The notes beneath the pieces were generated by a model. That model was not told where the DNA came from and did not search any database. It was given only the letters and a program-made list of their open reading frames with translations. Of a DNA stretch of 14,479 nt, positions 1-7,367 are shown one piece after another. The DNA is taken from positions 1 to 14,479 of the forward strand of contig JAADDT010000025.1 in assembly GCA_013153765.1 (NCBI GenBank), in the 5' to 3' direction. The stretch comes from Aquificota bacterium (GTDB taxonomy: Bacteria; Aquificota; Aquificia; Aquificales; Hydrogenothermaceae). Within the stretch, counting starts at the first letter, position 1; every line of letters starts with the position of its first letter. The position numbers and the translations under genes were made by a program.

Positions 1-2624
1 AAAAGGGAGCTTTTCCCCACCTCCACCTTACCAACACCTACCCTGCCGGCTACCTTCTTTAGCTTCTGCACCTCCAGATACCTGTTGAAGGCTTCCGGCA
101 GACCGGAGTAAAAACTGTGGAGGTACTGTTTTATCTCCTCTATCTCACCGACGGTTTCCGCCTTTGATACGGTAAGGTAAAGGTTCATCCTTTCTTCAGC
201 ACTGTCTATAAAACCTTCAGGTATGGGACTGAAATCCTTCAGTACGACCTGCACCTGCCTTTCACCGCCTCCCCTTTCCTCGTTTATAGCCTCCTGAAGG
301 AGCTTCAGGTACATCTGGTATCCTACCGCCTTTATGTGTCCGCTCTGTTCAACCCCAAGAATGTTCCCTGCCCCCCTGATTTTCATGTCCTCAACGGATA
401 TTTTAAGACCTGAGCCGGGACGTGTAAGACGCATAATAGTCTCAAGCCTTTTCTCCCCTTTTTCCGACACCTTTTCAGGTACGAGCAGGTAGCAGTAAGC
501 CTGCCTGTTGCCCCTGCCTACCCTTCCCCGCAGGTGGTAAAGCTGTGCAAGTCCAAACAGGTCAGCCCTTTCTATTATCAGCGTGTTTGCAGATGGAATG
601 TCTATTCCGGTCTCTATTATGGAGGTGGCTACCAGTATGTCCCCTTTTCCTTCCATAAAGTCCAGTATTACCTTTTCTATCTGTTTAGGCTTCATCTTTC
701 CGTGTGCCACCAGCACCCTACATTCTGGAAAAGCCTTCCTCAAGCTTTCAGCCTTTGCCTGAATGGTGTCTATCCTGTTGTGGAGGTAAAAAACCTGACC
801 GCCCCTGTTTATCTCCCTCTCCACAGCCTCCCTTATCACCTTTTCGCTGTAAGGAGAGACGAAGGTCTTTGTCTCAAGCCTACCTTCAGGTGGAGTTTTT
901 ATGACGGATAAATCCTTCAGACCGGAAAGTGCCATACTTAAAGTCCTTGGTATTGGCGTTGCAGTAAGGTAAAGCGTGTCAACGTCCGTTTTCATCTGCC
1001 TTATCTTTTCCTTCGCCCTTACGCCAAACCTGTGTTCCTCGTCAATAACCAGAAGTCCCAAATCCCTAAACCTTACGTCCTCCTGAAGTAGCCTGTGCGT
1101 CCCAACAACAACGTCAACCTGCCCCTTCTCCAGCCTTTCAAGTACCTCCGCCACTTCCTTTTTGCTTTTGAGACGGGACAGGTTTTCAACCTTTATGCCG
1201 AAAGGTTCAAGCCTTTCCTTAAAGTTCCTGTAGTGCTGGAAGGACAGGACTGTGGTCGGCGTCAGGACTGCCACCTGCTTTCCGTTTAAAACCGCTATAA
1301 ACACGGAGCGGAGTGCCACCTCCGTCTTGCCGAAACCAACATCACCGCAGACGACCCTTTCCATAGGACGGCTTGAGGTAAGGTCCTTCTTTACCTCCTG
1401 TATGGCTTTCAGCTGGTCTGCGGTCTCAACGAACGGGAAGGAGCTTTCAAACTCTTCCATCAATTCCCGGTCTATGGTGTAAGGCTGTCTTTGGCTGGTC
1501 TGCCTCCTTTCGTACAGTCTTACCAGCTCTTTAGCCACTTTTTTAAGGGAGTTTTTAACCTTCCTTTTCAGGTTTCTCCACGACGCACCACCTATGCTGT
1601 CAAGTACGACGCTACCTTCCGTCCTGTAAGGGAAGATTTTGTCAAAGTGGAGGTAAGACACGTATATCTTTTCCCCTCCAGCATACTCCAGCACCATAAA
1701 GTCGTAAACCTTCCCCTTTATCTCTCTGGTCTCTATCCCCCTGTATATGCCTATACCGTAGTCCTGATGTATTATGTAGTCCCCTTCCTGAAAAACCTCA
1801 AACTCCGTCTGGAAGGTCTTTTCTTCCCCCGTAAGGAAAACCGTTTTTTCTTCAGGTAAGACAACAGGTTGTCTTAAAGGCAGTACCACTTTTTTGTAGC
1901 TTTCCCCTTCCGAAGGCGGTTTTGAGCCTTCCCTTCTGCCGAAGGTGTAAAACACCGTATCCCCTTCCCCTTCCGCAGGCAGGTTGATAAAAACCTTTTG
2001 CCAGTCTTTTACCAGAGCCTTTAAAGGCAAATCCCCTTCAAGGCTGTTTATGGGAAACAGGTCAACCTTTTCTATTTTTTTTCTTGTTCCAAGCAGTGAG
2101 CGTAGGTATACGCTTTCCACAGTGTCCCCGAACAGGTCTATCTCCACAACGCCGGTAAAAGGCAGGTTTACCGTTATAAAACCACCTTTCACAGAAAACT
2201 CACCGGTGTTTTCCACCCTGTCAACCCTTAAAAAGCCGTTTTTAACCAGTCTTTCTATTATTAAATCCCTCGGTATTTCCCTGCCTTCGGCGACTGTAAG
2301 GACGAATGAAAGGTATTCCTCCCTTCCTACCGCAGGCTGGAGGAAAGATTTTTTTGTTCCCACCAGATACGCAGGCTTTCCTGTGTGGATAAGGTAAAGT
2401 GCGTAGTTTTTCCTGATGTTGCTTTCAAGGTCTCCCTTTTCCACCTCCTCCGGCAGTTCAACCACAGGACAGTCCTTTTTAAGGTAGTCCAGATATACCT
2501 TTAGGTCGTGTGCAAACAGTTTTGACCTTTTAAGACTGTCTGTGATAACAGTCAGCGGTGGTTTAAGCTTTGATGCGGTGTGGTATTCCGGATAGGAGCC
2601 TACCGCCCCGTAAATCCTTTCCAT
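1..2624 (-). CDS. mfd: Transcription-repair coupling factor Mfd (3' end outside window)
   Basis: Mfd is an ATP-driven DNA translocase that removes RNA polymerase stalled at lesions and recruits UvrA. 874 codons are visible and the C-terminus is cut off by the window edge. Reading the minus strand: UvrB-homology region about residues 1-190, with GEFSVKGG near residue 143; RNA polymerase-interacting domain from about E280 (EGDYIIHQDYGIGIYRG); Walker A GDVGFGKT at 427-434 with K433; DEEH box at 528-531 followed by RFG; RecG-like translocation and helicase motifs including HLRGRVGRG near 700. The region between the UvrB-like part and the polymerase-binding domain is only about 85 residues, shorter than in E. 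coli Mfd. The ATG lies 10 bases after the stop of the PsiE-like gene with only a weak Shine-Dalgarno, so translation may be coupled. It is the last visible gene of the unit starting at 4530. Identity is near certain; the exact start is less so. Confidence 0.96.
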   Translation of the reverse strand, partial: MERIYGAVGSYPEYHTASKLKPPLTVITDSLKRSKLFAHDLKVYLDYLKKDCPVVELPEEVEKGDLESNIRKNYALYLIHTGKPAYLVGTKKSFLQPAVGREEYLSFVLTVAEGREIPRDLIIERLVKNGFLRVDRVENTGEFSVKGGFITVNLPFTGVVEIDLFGDTVESVYLRSLLGTRKKIEKVDLFPINSLEGDLPLKALVKDWQKVFINLPAEGEGDTVFYTFGRREGSKPPSEGESYKKVVLPLRQPVVLPEEKTVFLTGEEKTFQTEFEVFQEGDYIIHQDYGIGIYRGIETREIKGKVYDFMVLEYAGGEKIYVSYLHFDKIFPYRTEGSVVLDSIGGASWRNLKRKVKNSLKKVAKELVRLYERRQTSQRQPYTIDRELMEEFESSFPFVETADQLKAIQEVKKDLTSSRPMERVVCGDVGFGKTEVALRSVFIAVLNGKQVAVLTPTTVLSFQHYRNFKERLEPFGIKVENLSRLKSKKEVAEVLERLEKGQVDVVVGTHRLLQEDVRFRDLGLLVIDEEHRFGVRAKEKIRQMKTDVDTLYLTATPIPRTLSMALSGLKDLSVIKTPPEGRLETKTFVSPYSEKVIREAVEREINRGGQVFYLHNRIDTIQAKAESLRKAFPECRVLVAHGKMKPKQIEKVILDFMEGKGDILVATSIIETGIDIPSANTLIIERADLFGLAQLYHLRGRVGRGNRQAYCYLLVPEKVSEKGEKRLETIMRLTRPGSGLKISVEDMKIRGAGNILGVEQSGHIKAVGYQMYLKLLQEAINEERGGGERQVQVVLKDFSPIPEGFIDSAEERMNLYLTVSKAETVGEIEEIKQYLHSFYSGLPEAFNRYLEVQKLKKVAGRVGVGKVEVGKSSL

Positions 2625-2634
2625 CTGAACTGTC

Positions 2635-3162
2635 TTACTTACCCCTTTTGACCTTTATTATCCTTTTTATAGACCTGCCCGTTTTTATCCTTCTTGTTTT
2701 TGGCTTTTGCTTTATCTCAAACTCCGCTTCAGAAACGAATATGTATTTAGGCACGTAGTACATTAACGCAAGTATGAGCGTTAAAAAGCCTATGCCGAAG
2801 TAATCAAGTGGCTGGAAGTGTGGAGCTTTTATGATTATCTCCCTCAAAACGGCTATGAGCGTGGTTTTCACTATCAGGGAGGTATCAATCCTCCTTTCCT
2901 TCAGGTAAACGATTGTTAGCCTGAACAACTCTATCAGTATGAACAGGTATATAAACTTAGGTATAAGGTCGTAAACTTTGGTTTTTACCTTTACCAGAGC
3001 AAGGTATATGTCGTAAAGTGCAAATATGCTGAGGACAAACAGGAGCATAAGCAGTATCAGGACGATAATGTCTTCAAGGAACTCTAAAAAGTTTCCAAGC
3101 TTCTGGTGTATTTTGTGTGGCTCCGTTAAGTCCCTAAACTTCCTTTTGAACCTTTCCGTCAT
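2635..3162 (-). CDS. PsiE-like (phosphate-starvation-inducible family) membrane protein
   Basis: This is a 175-residue membrane protein with about four hydrophobic segments (near residues 30-52, 64-86, 96-112 and 118-142). The stretch ELFRLTIVYLKERRIDTSLI followed by VKTTLIAVLREIIIK is the pattern typical of the PsiE family, in which a YLKE-basic motif precedes a helix ending in AVxREII. E. coli PsiE is induced by phosphate starvation, but the biochemical function of the family is not established. The C-terminal 25 residues are strongly basic (KTRRIKTGRSIKR) and probably cytoplasmic. The ATG directly follows the TAG of the lytic transglycosylase gene with no gap, and AAGG lies just upstream, so translational coupling is likely. 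Nothing in the sequence shows a phosphate-responsive promoter here. Family assignment rests on recognition of the central motif; function is unknown. Confidence 0.8.
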   Translation of the reverse strand: MTERFKRKFRDLTEPHKIHQKLGNFLEFLEDIIVLILLMLLFVLSIFALYDIYLALVKVKTKVYDLIPKFIYLFILIELFRLTIVYLKERRIDTSLIVKTTLIAVLREIIIKAPHFQPLDYFGIGFLTLILALMYYVPKYIFVSEAEFEIKQKPKTRRIKTGRSIKRIIKVKRGK

Positions 3163-4530
3163 CTACCTTACACGACTCTTCTTTCTTTTCTTTACCATTC
3201 TTTTAAGTGCCTTAACGTTCCTTTTCTTAAGCCCGTCCCCAACAGTCCTTTTGTAGATTACCAGTTTTTGGTCTGGAGATACTTCCCCGTCTATCCTGTT
3301 CCACCTTTTTATCTCCTCAACGGACACGCCGAACTTTTTACCTATCTGGGAAAGTGTCTCCCCTTCCTTAACCCTGTAAACTATCTTCCGTATGCTGTAG
3401 TCCGTAAGGTTTATTATTCCCCTGTAGTACATGGGATAGGCTTTGATGAAGGAAGGGACTTTTATTACCTTCCCTGCCTTCAGCCTGCCGTCCTTCAGAC
3501 CGTTTACCGTCTTCAGGTAGTTTACTGAGGTACGGAACCTTTCAGCCAGCTTTTCAAGAGTATCCCCTTCCTTAACCACGTACCTTTCAAGTGCAAGGAA
3601 GGACTTTAACGGAGACCTGTTTAACGCTGACCTGACGTAGTTTTTGTAGCCGTAAGGCAGGTATATGTTAAACACGCCCGGATACGGCGGAGTAATACCC
3701 TTTTTCAGGTGTGGATTGAGCCTTTTCAACTCCTCAAGAGGCAGACCTGTAAGGGAGGCTATGTACTGGAGGGACACAGGTCTGTCCACCTTCAGCACGT
3801 CTATCTCCCTGTGGAAGTAATCAAAGTTCTCCTTCTCAAGCATCTCCTTAACCACTATTACGAAGGCAAGGAAGTTAGGAACGTAGTTCCTCGTTTCCCT
3901 TGAAAGGTACTCGTCTATATCCCAGAAGTTAATACCGCCGTACTTGTTTATCTTCCTGATAATAACCCCTTCCCCTGTGTTGTAGCTTGCAAGGGCAAGA
4001 CCCCAGTCCTCAAATATGGTGTAAAGGTCTTTCAGGTAAAGTGCCGCCGCTTCCGTTGACTTCTCAAGGTCGTACCTTTCGTCTATCCACCTGTCTATAC
4101 GCAGTCCGTAAGCCTTTGCCGTGTGTGGCATAAATTGCCACAGACCGCCTGCTCCAGCCCTTGACCTTGCGTTTATGTTAAAGTGGCTTTCTATTATAGG
4201 AAGGAATACCAGCTCGTCAGGTATGCCGTGTCTGTCAAAAACCTCCTTTATTATCGGCAGGTATTTCTTACCCCTTTCCATATAAAAGGCTATCCTTTTC
4301 ATTCCCTTCCGTTTGAACAGCCTTACCCTTTCCCTTATGATGGACTTTCTGAAAAGGTCTATCTTTATGCCCTTTTTCTTTTCAGGCAAAAATTTATGGC
4401 TGTTCAGGACGGAAGAGCCTTTAAGTGCCGTCAATACCTGTTTTCCCACCTCTTCAGGCTCAAGCCCTTCCTCTGCCTGTGCCGTTCCCAGCCACAAAGC
4501 CGTTAACAAAAAGATAAAAATCCGAAGCAT
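3163..4530 (-). CDS. mltD: MltD-like membrane-bound lytic murein transglycosylase with two LysM domains
   Basis: This enzyme cleaves the MurNAc-GlcNAc bond of peptidoglycan in the periplasm, forming 1,6-anhydroMurNAc. The 455-residue protein has a signal peptide (about residues 1-19, hydrophobic core then GTAQA before EE). A C-terminal-type SLT domain covers about 90-230, with catalytic Glu114 in FLPIIESHFN, then SRAGAGGLWQFMP and ALASYNTGEG. Two LysM peptidoglycan-binding domains follow (about 316-359, starting YVVKEGDTL, and 384-427, starting YRVKEGETL). The last 25 residues are very basic (VKKRKKSRVR), unusual for an exported enzyme. I chose the ATG at 4530 over the longer frame from 4602: it begins a proper signal peptide, has GGAAAGGA just upstream, and lies downstream of the promoter at 4559-4586. 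There is no lipobox Cys, unlike E. coli MltD, so anchoring, if any, would be by an uncleaved signal. Confidence 0.92.
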   Translation of the reverse strand: MLRIFIFLLTALWLGTAQAEEGLEPEEVGKQVLTALKGSSVLNSHKFLPEKKKGIKIDLFRKSIIRERVRLFKRKGMKRIAFYMERGKKYLPIIKEVFDRHGIPDELVFLPIIESHFNINARSRAGAGGLWQFMPHTAKAYGLRIDRWIDERYDLEKSTEAAALYLKDLYTIFEDWGLALASYNTGEGVIIRKINKYGGINFWDIDEYLSRETRNYVPNFLAFVIVVKEMLEKENFDYFHREIDVLKVDRPVSLQYIASLTGLPLEELKRLNPHLKKGITPPYPGVFNIYLPYGYKNYVRSALNRSPLKSFLALERYVVKEGDTLEKLAERFRTSVNYLKTVNGLKDGRLKAGKVIKVPSFIKAYPMYYRGIINLTDYSIRKIVYRVKEGETLSQIGKKFGVSVEEIKRWNRIDGEVSPDQKLVIYKRTVGDGLKKRNVKALKRMVKKRKKSRVR

Positions 4531-4540
4531 TTTCCTTTCC

Positions 4541-4568
4541 TTGCAAAAGATCAAAAGAATTATAATAT
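4541..4568 (+). promoter_or_regulatory. Possible plus-strand promoter for the radical SAM gene
   Basis: TTGCAA (4541-4546) and the AT-rich run TATAATATAA (4561-4570) could form a plus-strand promoter, using for example TAATAT at 4563-4568 with a 16-base spacer. The best -10 hexamer, TATAAT at 4561-4566, is only 14 bases from TTGCAA, so the exact elements are uncertain. It overlaps the minus-strand promoter almost completely. Confidence 0.4.
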
Positions 4569-4586
4569 AAATGTTCCACTTTTCAA
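4559..4586 (-). promoter_or_regulatory. Sigma70-type promoter for the mltD-psiE-mfd unit
   Basis: On the minus strand TTGAAA (4581-4586) is followed after 16 bases by a consensus TATAAT (4559-4564). The predicted start of transcription is near 4552, about 22 bases before the ATG at 4530. The position also excludes the longer reading frame start at 4602. Confidence 0.75.
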
Positions 4587-4600
4587 AAAAGGTGAATGGC

Positions 4601-5509
4601 ATGGATCATATTTTTGGACCCGTTAATTCCCGCAGGTTTGGTCTTTCTTTAGGTATAGACCTTTTTCCCGAAAGAAAGGTGTGTAATTTTGACTGTCTCT
4701 ACTGCGAGATAGGAAAGGGAAAGCCTGTAAATACAATTCCGAAACCTGCTTCCCCTGAAAAAATAATAAAAGAGTTAAAAGAATTTTTAAAAAAAGGCGT
4801 AAAACCGGAAGTTATAACCATCACAGCAAGCGGTGAGCCTACCCTTTACCCTTACCTGAAGGAGCTAACTGAAGAAATACGAAAGATAAAGGGAAAGTCA
4901 AAACTACTCATACTGTCAAACGGCTCAACCATAGACAGACCTGCCGTCAGGGAAGCCCTGAAGCTTTTTGATGCGGTAAAAATATCCCTTGACGGTGCGG
5001 ACGGAAAAACCTTCCGTAAGGTAAACAGACCGGCGGAAGGGATAAGTCTTGAAAGCATAATCAAAGGTCTTGAAAGCTTCAGGAAGGAGTACGGCGGACA
5101 GCTTATTCTTGAGGTGCTGTTCGTCAGGGACGTTAACGACAGTATGGAAAACATAAAAAGGCTTGCCAAGGTGGTGGAAAGGATAAAGCCGGACAGGATA
5201 GACATAGGAACGGTTGACAGACCTCCCGCTTACAGAGTAAACCCCCTTACCGACAGTGAGCTTTTCACCATAGGTGCGTTTTTCAAAGGAACCGAGGTCA
5301 ACGTGATAACCGGAGGGAGGGAAGGCAGTGAAGGTAAGGTCTCACTGGCGGAAAGCCAGATAATAAACACCTTCAGAAGAAGACCTTTCACACTTCAGGA
5401 CGCAAAAGCCGTTTTTGACGGCGAAACTGTAGAAAGGATAAACAGCCTCCTTGAAAAGGGAGTTTTGAAGGAAAAAAGGATAAACGACAGGCTTTTCATA
5501 ACCGTCTGA
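4601..5509 (+). CDS. Radical SAM protein, COG0731/TYW1-like
   Basis: This 302-residue protein is a radical S-adenosylmethionine enzyme. The [4Fe-4S]-binding motif CNFDCLYC is at residues 28-35 (Cys28, Cys32, Cys35), preceded by the signature GPVNSRRFGLSLGIDLFP typical of COG0731. The SAM-binding SGEPTL motif is at 77-82. Archaeal relatives include TYW1, the tRNA-Phe wybutosine 4-demethylwyosine synthase, but bacterial members like this lack the flavodoxin domain and have no assigned reaction. The C-terminal 70 residues contain a helical region resembling a winged-helix (RRPFTLQDAKAVFDGETVER). I chose the ATG at 4601 because AAAAGGTGA lies 5 bases upstream and the conserved family N-terminus begins there; the in-frame ATG at 4571 has no Shine-Dalgarno and sits on the promoter. 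It is divergent from mltD. The enzyme class is sure, the substrate unknown. Confidence 0.88.
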   Translation: MDHIFGPVNSRRFGLSLGIDLFPERKVCNFDCLYCEIGKGKPVNTIPKPASPEKIIKELKEFLKKGVKPEVITITASGEPTLYPYLKELTEEIRKIKGKSKLLILSNGSTIDRPAVREALKLFDAVKISLDGADGKTFRKVNRPAEGISLESIIKGLESFRKEYGGQLILEVLFVRDVNDSMENIKRLAKVVERIKPDRIDIGTVDRPPAYRVNPLTDSELFTIGAFFKGTEVNVITGGREGSEGKVSLAESQIINTFRRRPFTLQDAKAVFDGETVERINSLLEKGVLKEKRINDRLFITV

Positions 5510-5514
5510 AAGTG

Positions 5515-5542
5515 TTGATCTTCCCAAAAAAACCTCTATATT
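5515..5542 (+). promoter_or_regulatory. Promoter of the DUF2267 gene
   Basis: TTGATC (5515-5520), a 16-base spacer, and TATATT (5537-5542) lie between the radical SAM stop and the DUF2267 start. Transcription would begin near 5549, giving a leader of about 28 bases that contains AAGGAGGG at 5563-5570. Confidence 0.6.
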
Positions 5543-5576
5543 TTACTTCCCTTTAAGAAAAGAAGGAGGGAAGGAG

Positions 5577-6014
5577 ATGAAGTTTGAAAAGTACGTCCAC
5601 AAGGGAAACCAGTTTTTGAAAGAGCTGGCTGAAGAGCTGGGAGACCCTCAGGACAAGGACAGGGCAGGTAGAGTTTTAAGGGCTGTTTTACACGCCTTAA
5701 GGAAAAGGCTTACCCCTGAAGAGTTCCTTGACCTGCTGGCACAACTCCCGATGTGCGTCAAGGCTATAGCGGTGGACGGCTGGAGGATACACGAAAGTCC
5801 GGACAAGTCCATAAAACACGTTGACGACTTGGTAAGAGCCGTAATAGAGGAAGACAGGAGAACTGCCGCAAAGGACTTTGGTAGCGAGGAGCAGGCTAAA
5901 GAGGCTATAAAGGCAGTTTTAAGAGTAATAAAAAGACACGTATCGGACGGTGAGATAAAGGACATAGAGGCTGAACTGCCGGAGCAGTTAAAAAGGTTCA
6001 TAGAAGAAGCGTAA
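5577..6014 (+). CDS. DUF2267 domain protein
   Basis: This is a 145-residue, probably soluble and all-helical protein without signal peptide or membrane segment. It matches the DUF2267 pattern: two related helical repeats, each an alpha-helix with AVL followed by a basic turn, an acidic helix and LP. The first is about residues 30-58 (RAVLHALRKRLTPEEFLDLL, ending QLP) and the second about 107-135 (KAVLRVIKRHVSDGEIKDIE, ending LP). A central GWR (68-70) is also conserved in the family. No biochemical function is established for DUF2267. The start has a very strong Shine-Dalgarno, AAGGAGGG, six bases upstream, and the gene has its own promoter at 5515-5542, so it is likely well expressed and transcribed independently. 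It lies just upstream of the tRNA, which has a separate promoter. Confidence 0.85.
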   Translation: MKFEKYVHKGNQFLKELAEELGDPQDKDRAGRVLRAVLHALRKRLTPEEFLDLLAQLPMCVKAIAVDGWRIHESPDKSIKHVDDLVRAVIEEDRRTAAKDFGSEEQAKEAIKAVLRVIKRHVSDGEIKDIEAELPEQLKRFIEEA

Positions 6015-6018
6015 ACTA

Positions 6019-6047
6019 TTGACTTTATAGGGAAGAAAAGATATATT
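6019..6047 (+). promoter_or_regulatory. Promoter of the tRNA gene
   Basis: TTGACT (6019-6024), an exact 17-base spacer, and TATATT (6042-6047) form one of the best promoters in the window. Transcription would begin near 6054, about 13 bases before the mature 5' end of the tRNA. The -35 starts five bases after the stop of the DUF2267 gene. Confidence 0.75.
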
Positions 6048-6066
6048 ATTATCTCCCTTCTTAATT

Positions 6067-6143
6067 GGGCCCGTAGCTCAGTTGGTTAGAGCAGACGGCT
6101 CATAACCGTCCGGTCGGAGGTTCGAGTCCTCCCGGGCCCACCA
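6067..6143 (+). tRNA. tRNA with CAU anticodon (elongator Met, or Ile2 read after lysidine modification)
   Basis: The 77-base gene folds into a perfect cloverleaf: acceptor GGGCCCG pairs with CGGGCCC, D stem GCTC/GAGC, anticodon stem GACGG/CCGTC enclosing loop CTCATAA, T stem GGAGG/CCTCC with loop TTCGAGT, discriminator A and an encoded CCA. The anticodon is CAT. It is not the initiator, because base pair 1-72 is G-C rather than mismatched. Elongator Met and lysidine-modified Ile2 share this anticodon. The C4-G69 and C5-G68 pairs resemble determinants described for the lysidine synthase TilS in E. coli Ile2, but that is not decisive. The 3' end lies one base from the stop codon of the converging aminotransferase gene. 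Confidence 0.96.
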
Positions 6144-6144
6144 T

Positions 6145-7323
6145 TTACAGAAACTCCCTGTGAGCTTTTTCCCACACTTTTACAGCTTCCTTACATTCCC
6201 CAACCGTAGGCACAAGTGCTATCCTGAAGTAAGGAGATGAGCATCTGCCTTCCATAACCTCAAGACCGGAGCAGAAGTTTACACCGGGAGAAACGACTAT
6301 CCCGTAGTTAAGCAGGTGTTTTGCGTACTCCTCACCTGTCCTGTTTGCAGGAGCCTTCACCCAGAAATAAAAGGTCGCTTCAGGACTTAAAAACTCAAGA
6401 CCGATACGGCGGAAGAAATCAAGGAAAATCTCCCTCTTTTCCCTGAATATCCGCCTCCTTTCCTCCACGTGTTCCTCGTCAGACCAGGCTACAGCCGCCG
6501 CCTCCTGTATAAAGTCCGGCGTTGCAACCCCGAAGGAAGCCCTTCCCTTCCTGTATTCAGCTATTAAATCCCTGTCCCCTGCAATAAAGCCGGTTCTGTA
6601 GCCTGTAAGACCACTCCTTTTTGATAGGGAGTGGAAGGCAACCACCCCTTCCGTCCCTACCTGAAGAGCTGACGGCGGTTTCCTGTCAAAGTATATTTCC
6701 GTGTAGCACTCGTCAGAGCAGAGTATAATACCGTACTCCCTGCATATGCCTACCGTGTCCTCATAATACTGGAGGGAGGCGGTAGCACCTGTAGGATTGT
6801 GCGGATAGTTTATCCATACTATCCTTGTCTCCTCCAGTATTCCCCTGTCAAGCCTGTCCAACCTGAGGAGAAAACCGTCCTCCTCCTTCAGCGGGACAGG
6901 TGTCGGCTTCCCTCCGGCGTAGAGCGTTCCCCTTTCATAAACCGGATACGCAGGTGTGCCGAAAACGACCCTGCTTTTTTCAGGCATGTCCGTATCTATA
7001 AAGACGAGAGGGAAGTGGAAGATAGCCTCTTTTGAGCCATTGGAAGGTATTATCTGGCTGTCAGCATCAAGCCTTACCCCAAACCTTCTTTCAAGCCAGT
7101 TTGCCGCCGCAAGCCTGAGCTTCCTTTTTCCGTAAACGGAAGGATACTGGCTTACCTCAGGAACGGCGTTTATTAAAGCCTCCCTTATTCTACGGTCTGT
7201 AGGTTCCTTCGGATCACCTGTCCCAAAGTCGTATATCTTTATTCCCCTTTCCTTCAGCTGTGCTTTAAGCCGGTTTAACTCCTCCATAGGATAAGGCTTC
7301 AGGTTTTTAAGCAGGCTGTTCAT
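6145..7323 (-). CDS. dapC: Class I/II PLP aminotransferase, probably N-succinyldiaminopimelate transaminase (DapC type)
   Basis: DapC transfers the amino group of glutamate to N-succinyl-2-amino-6-oxopimelate in the diaminopimelate pathway to lysine and peptidoglycan. The 392-residue protein is a fold-type I PLP enzyme. Visible are HNPTG at 175-179 (Asn176), SDECYTEIYF at 203-212 (Asp204 and Tyr207, cofactor contacts), the Schiff-base lysine K235 in SLSKRSGLTGYRTGF with Arg243, and YFRIALVP near the C-terminus with the carboxylate-binding Arg. The N-terminus MNSLLKNLKPYPMEELNRLK matches the start pattern of the proteobacterial DapC subfamily (MN-L-L-PYP-E-L). AAGGTGGG lies just upstream of the ATG. 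It is monocistronic, divergent from the SDR gene and convergent with the tRNA. The fold and PLP chemistry are sure. DapC is the best subfamily fit, but a related LL-diaminopimelate or general aspartate-type aminotransferase is not excluded. Confidence 0.82.
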   Translation of the reverse strand: MNSLLKNLKPYPMEELNRLKAQLKERGIKIYDFGTGDPKEPTDRRIREALINAVPEVSQYPSVYGKRKLRLAAANWLERRFGVRLDADSQIIPSNGSKEAIFHFPLVFIDTDMPEKSRVVFGTPAYPVYERGTLYAGGKPTPVPLKEEDGFLLRLDRLDRGILEETRIVWINYPHNPTGATASLQYYEDTVGICREYGIILCSDECYTEIYFDRKPPSALQVGTEGVVAFHSLSKRSGLTGYRTGFIAGDRDLIAEYRKGRASFGVATPDFIQEAAAVAWSDEEHVEERRRIFREKREIFLDFFRRIGLEFLSPEATFYFWVKAPANRTGEEYAKHLLNYGIVVSPGVNFCSGLEVMEGRCSSPYFRIALVPTVGECKEAVKVWEKAHREFL

Positions 7324-7367
7324 CTTCCCACCTTTCTAAAATTTTGTTAGGAAGATATTTTATCAGA

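Noticed and set aside
534..911. Open frame of 125 codons on the plus strand
   Set aside because: It lies antisense to the helicase region of mfd and its translation (many Tyr, Leu, Pro, His) looks like an antisense shadow. The same holds for 1491-1859 and 1984-2397.
4571..4600. Upstream ATG for the radical SAM gene
   Set aside because: It has no Shine-Dalgarno and overlaps the promoter. The ATG at 4601 has AAAAGGTGA and matches the family N-terminus.
4531..4602. Longer N-terminus for the lytic transglycosylase from 4602
   Set aside because: It would place 24 residues before a proper signal peptide and lies upstream of a good promoter. The ATG at 4530 has a good Shine-Dalgarno.
5648..6001. 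Open frame of 117 codons on the minus strand
   Set aside because: It is antisense to the DUF2267 gene, which has a strong Shine-Dalgarno, promoter and recognisable repeats. The Ser- and Leu-rich translation is a shadow.
6028..6060. Imperfect inverted repeat (AGGGA...TCCCT with inner GATA...TATC) as a terminator after the DUF2267 gene
   Set aside because: The stem is interrupted by a six-base bulge, no T-tract follows, and it coincides with the tRNA promoter -10 element.
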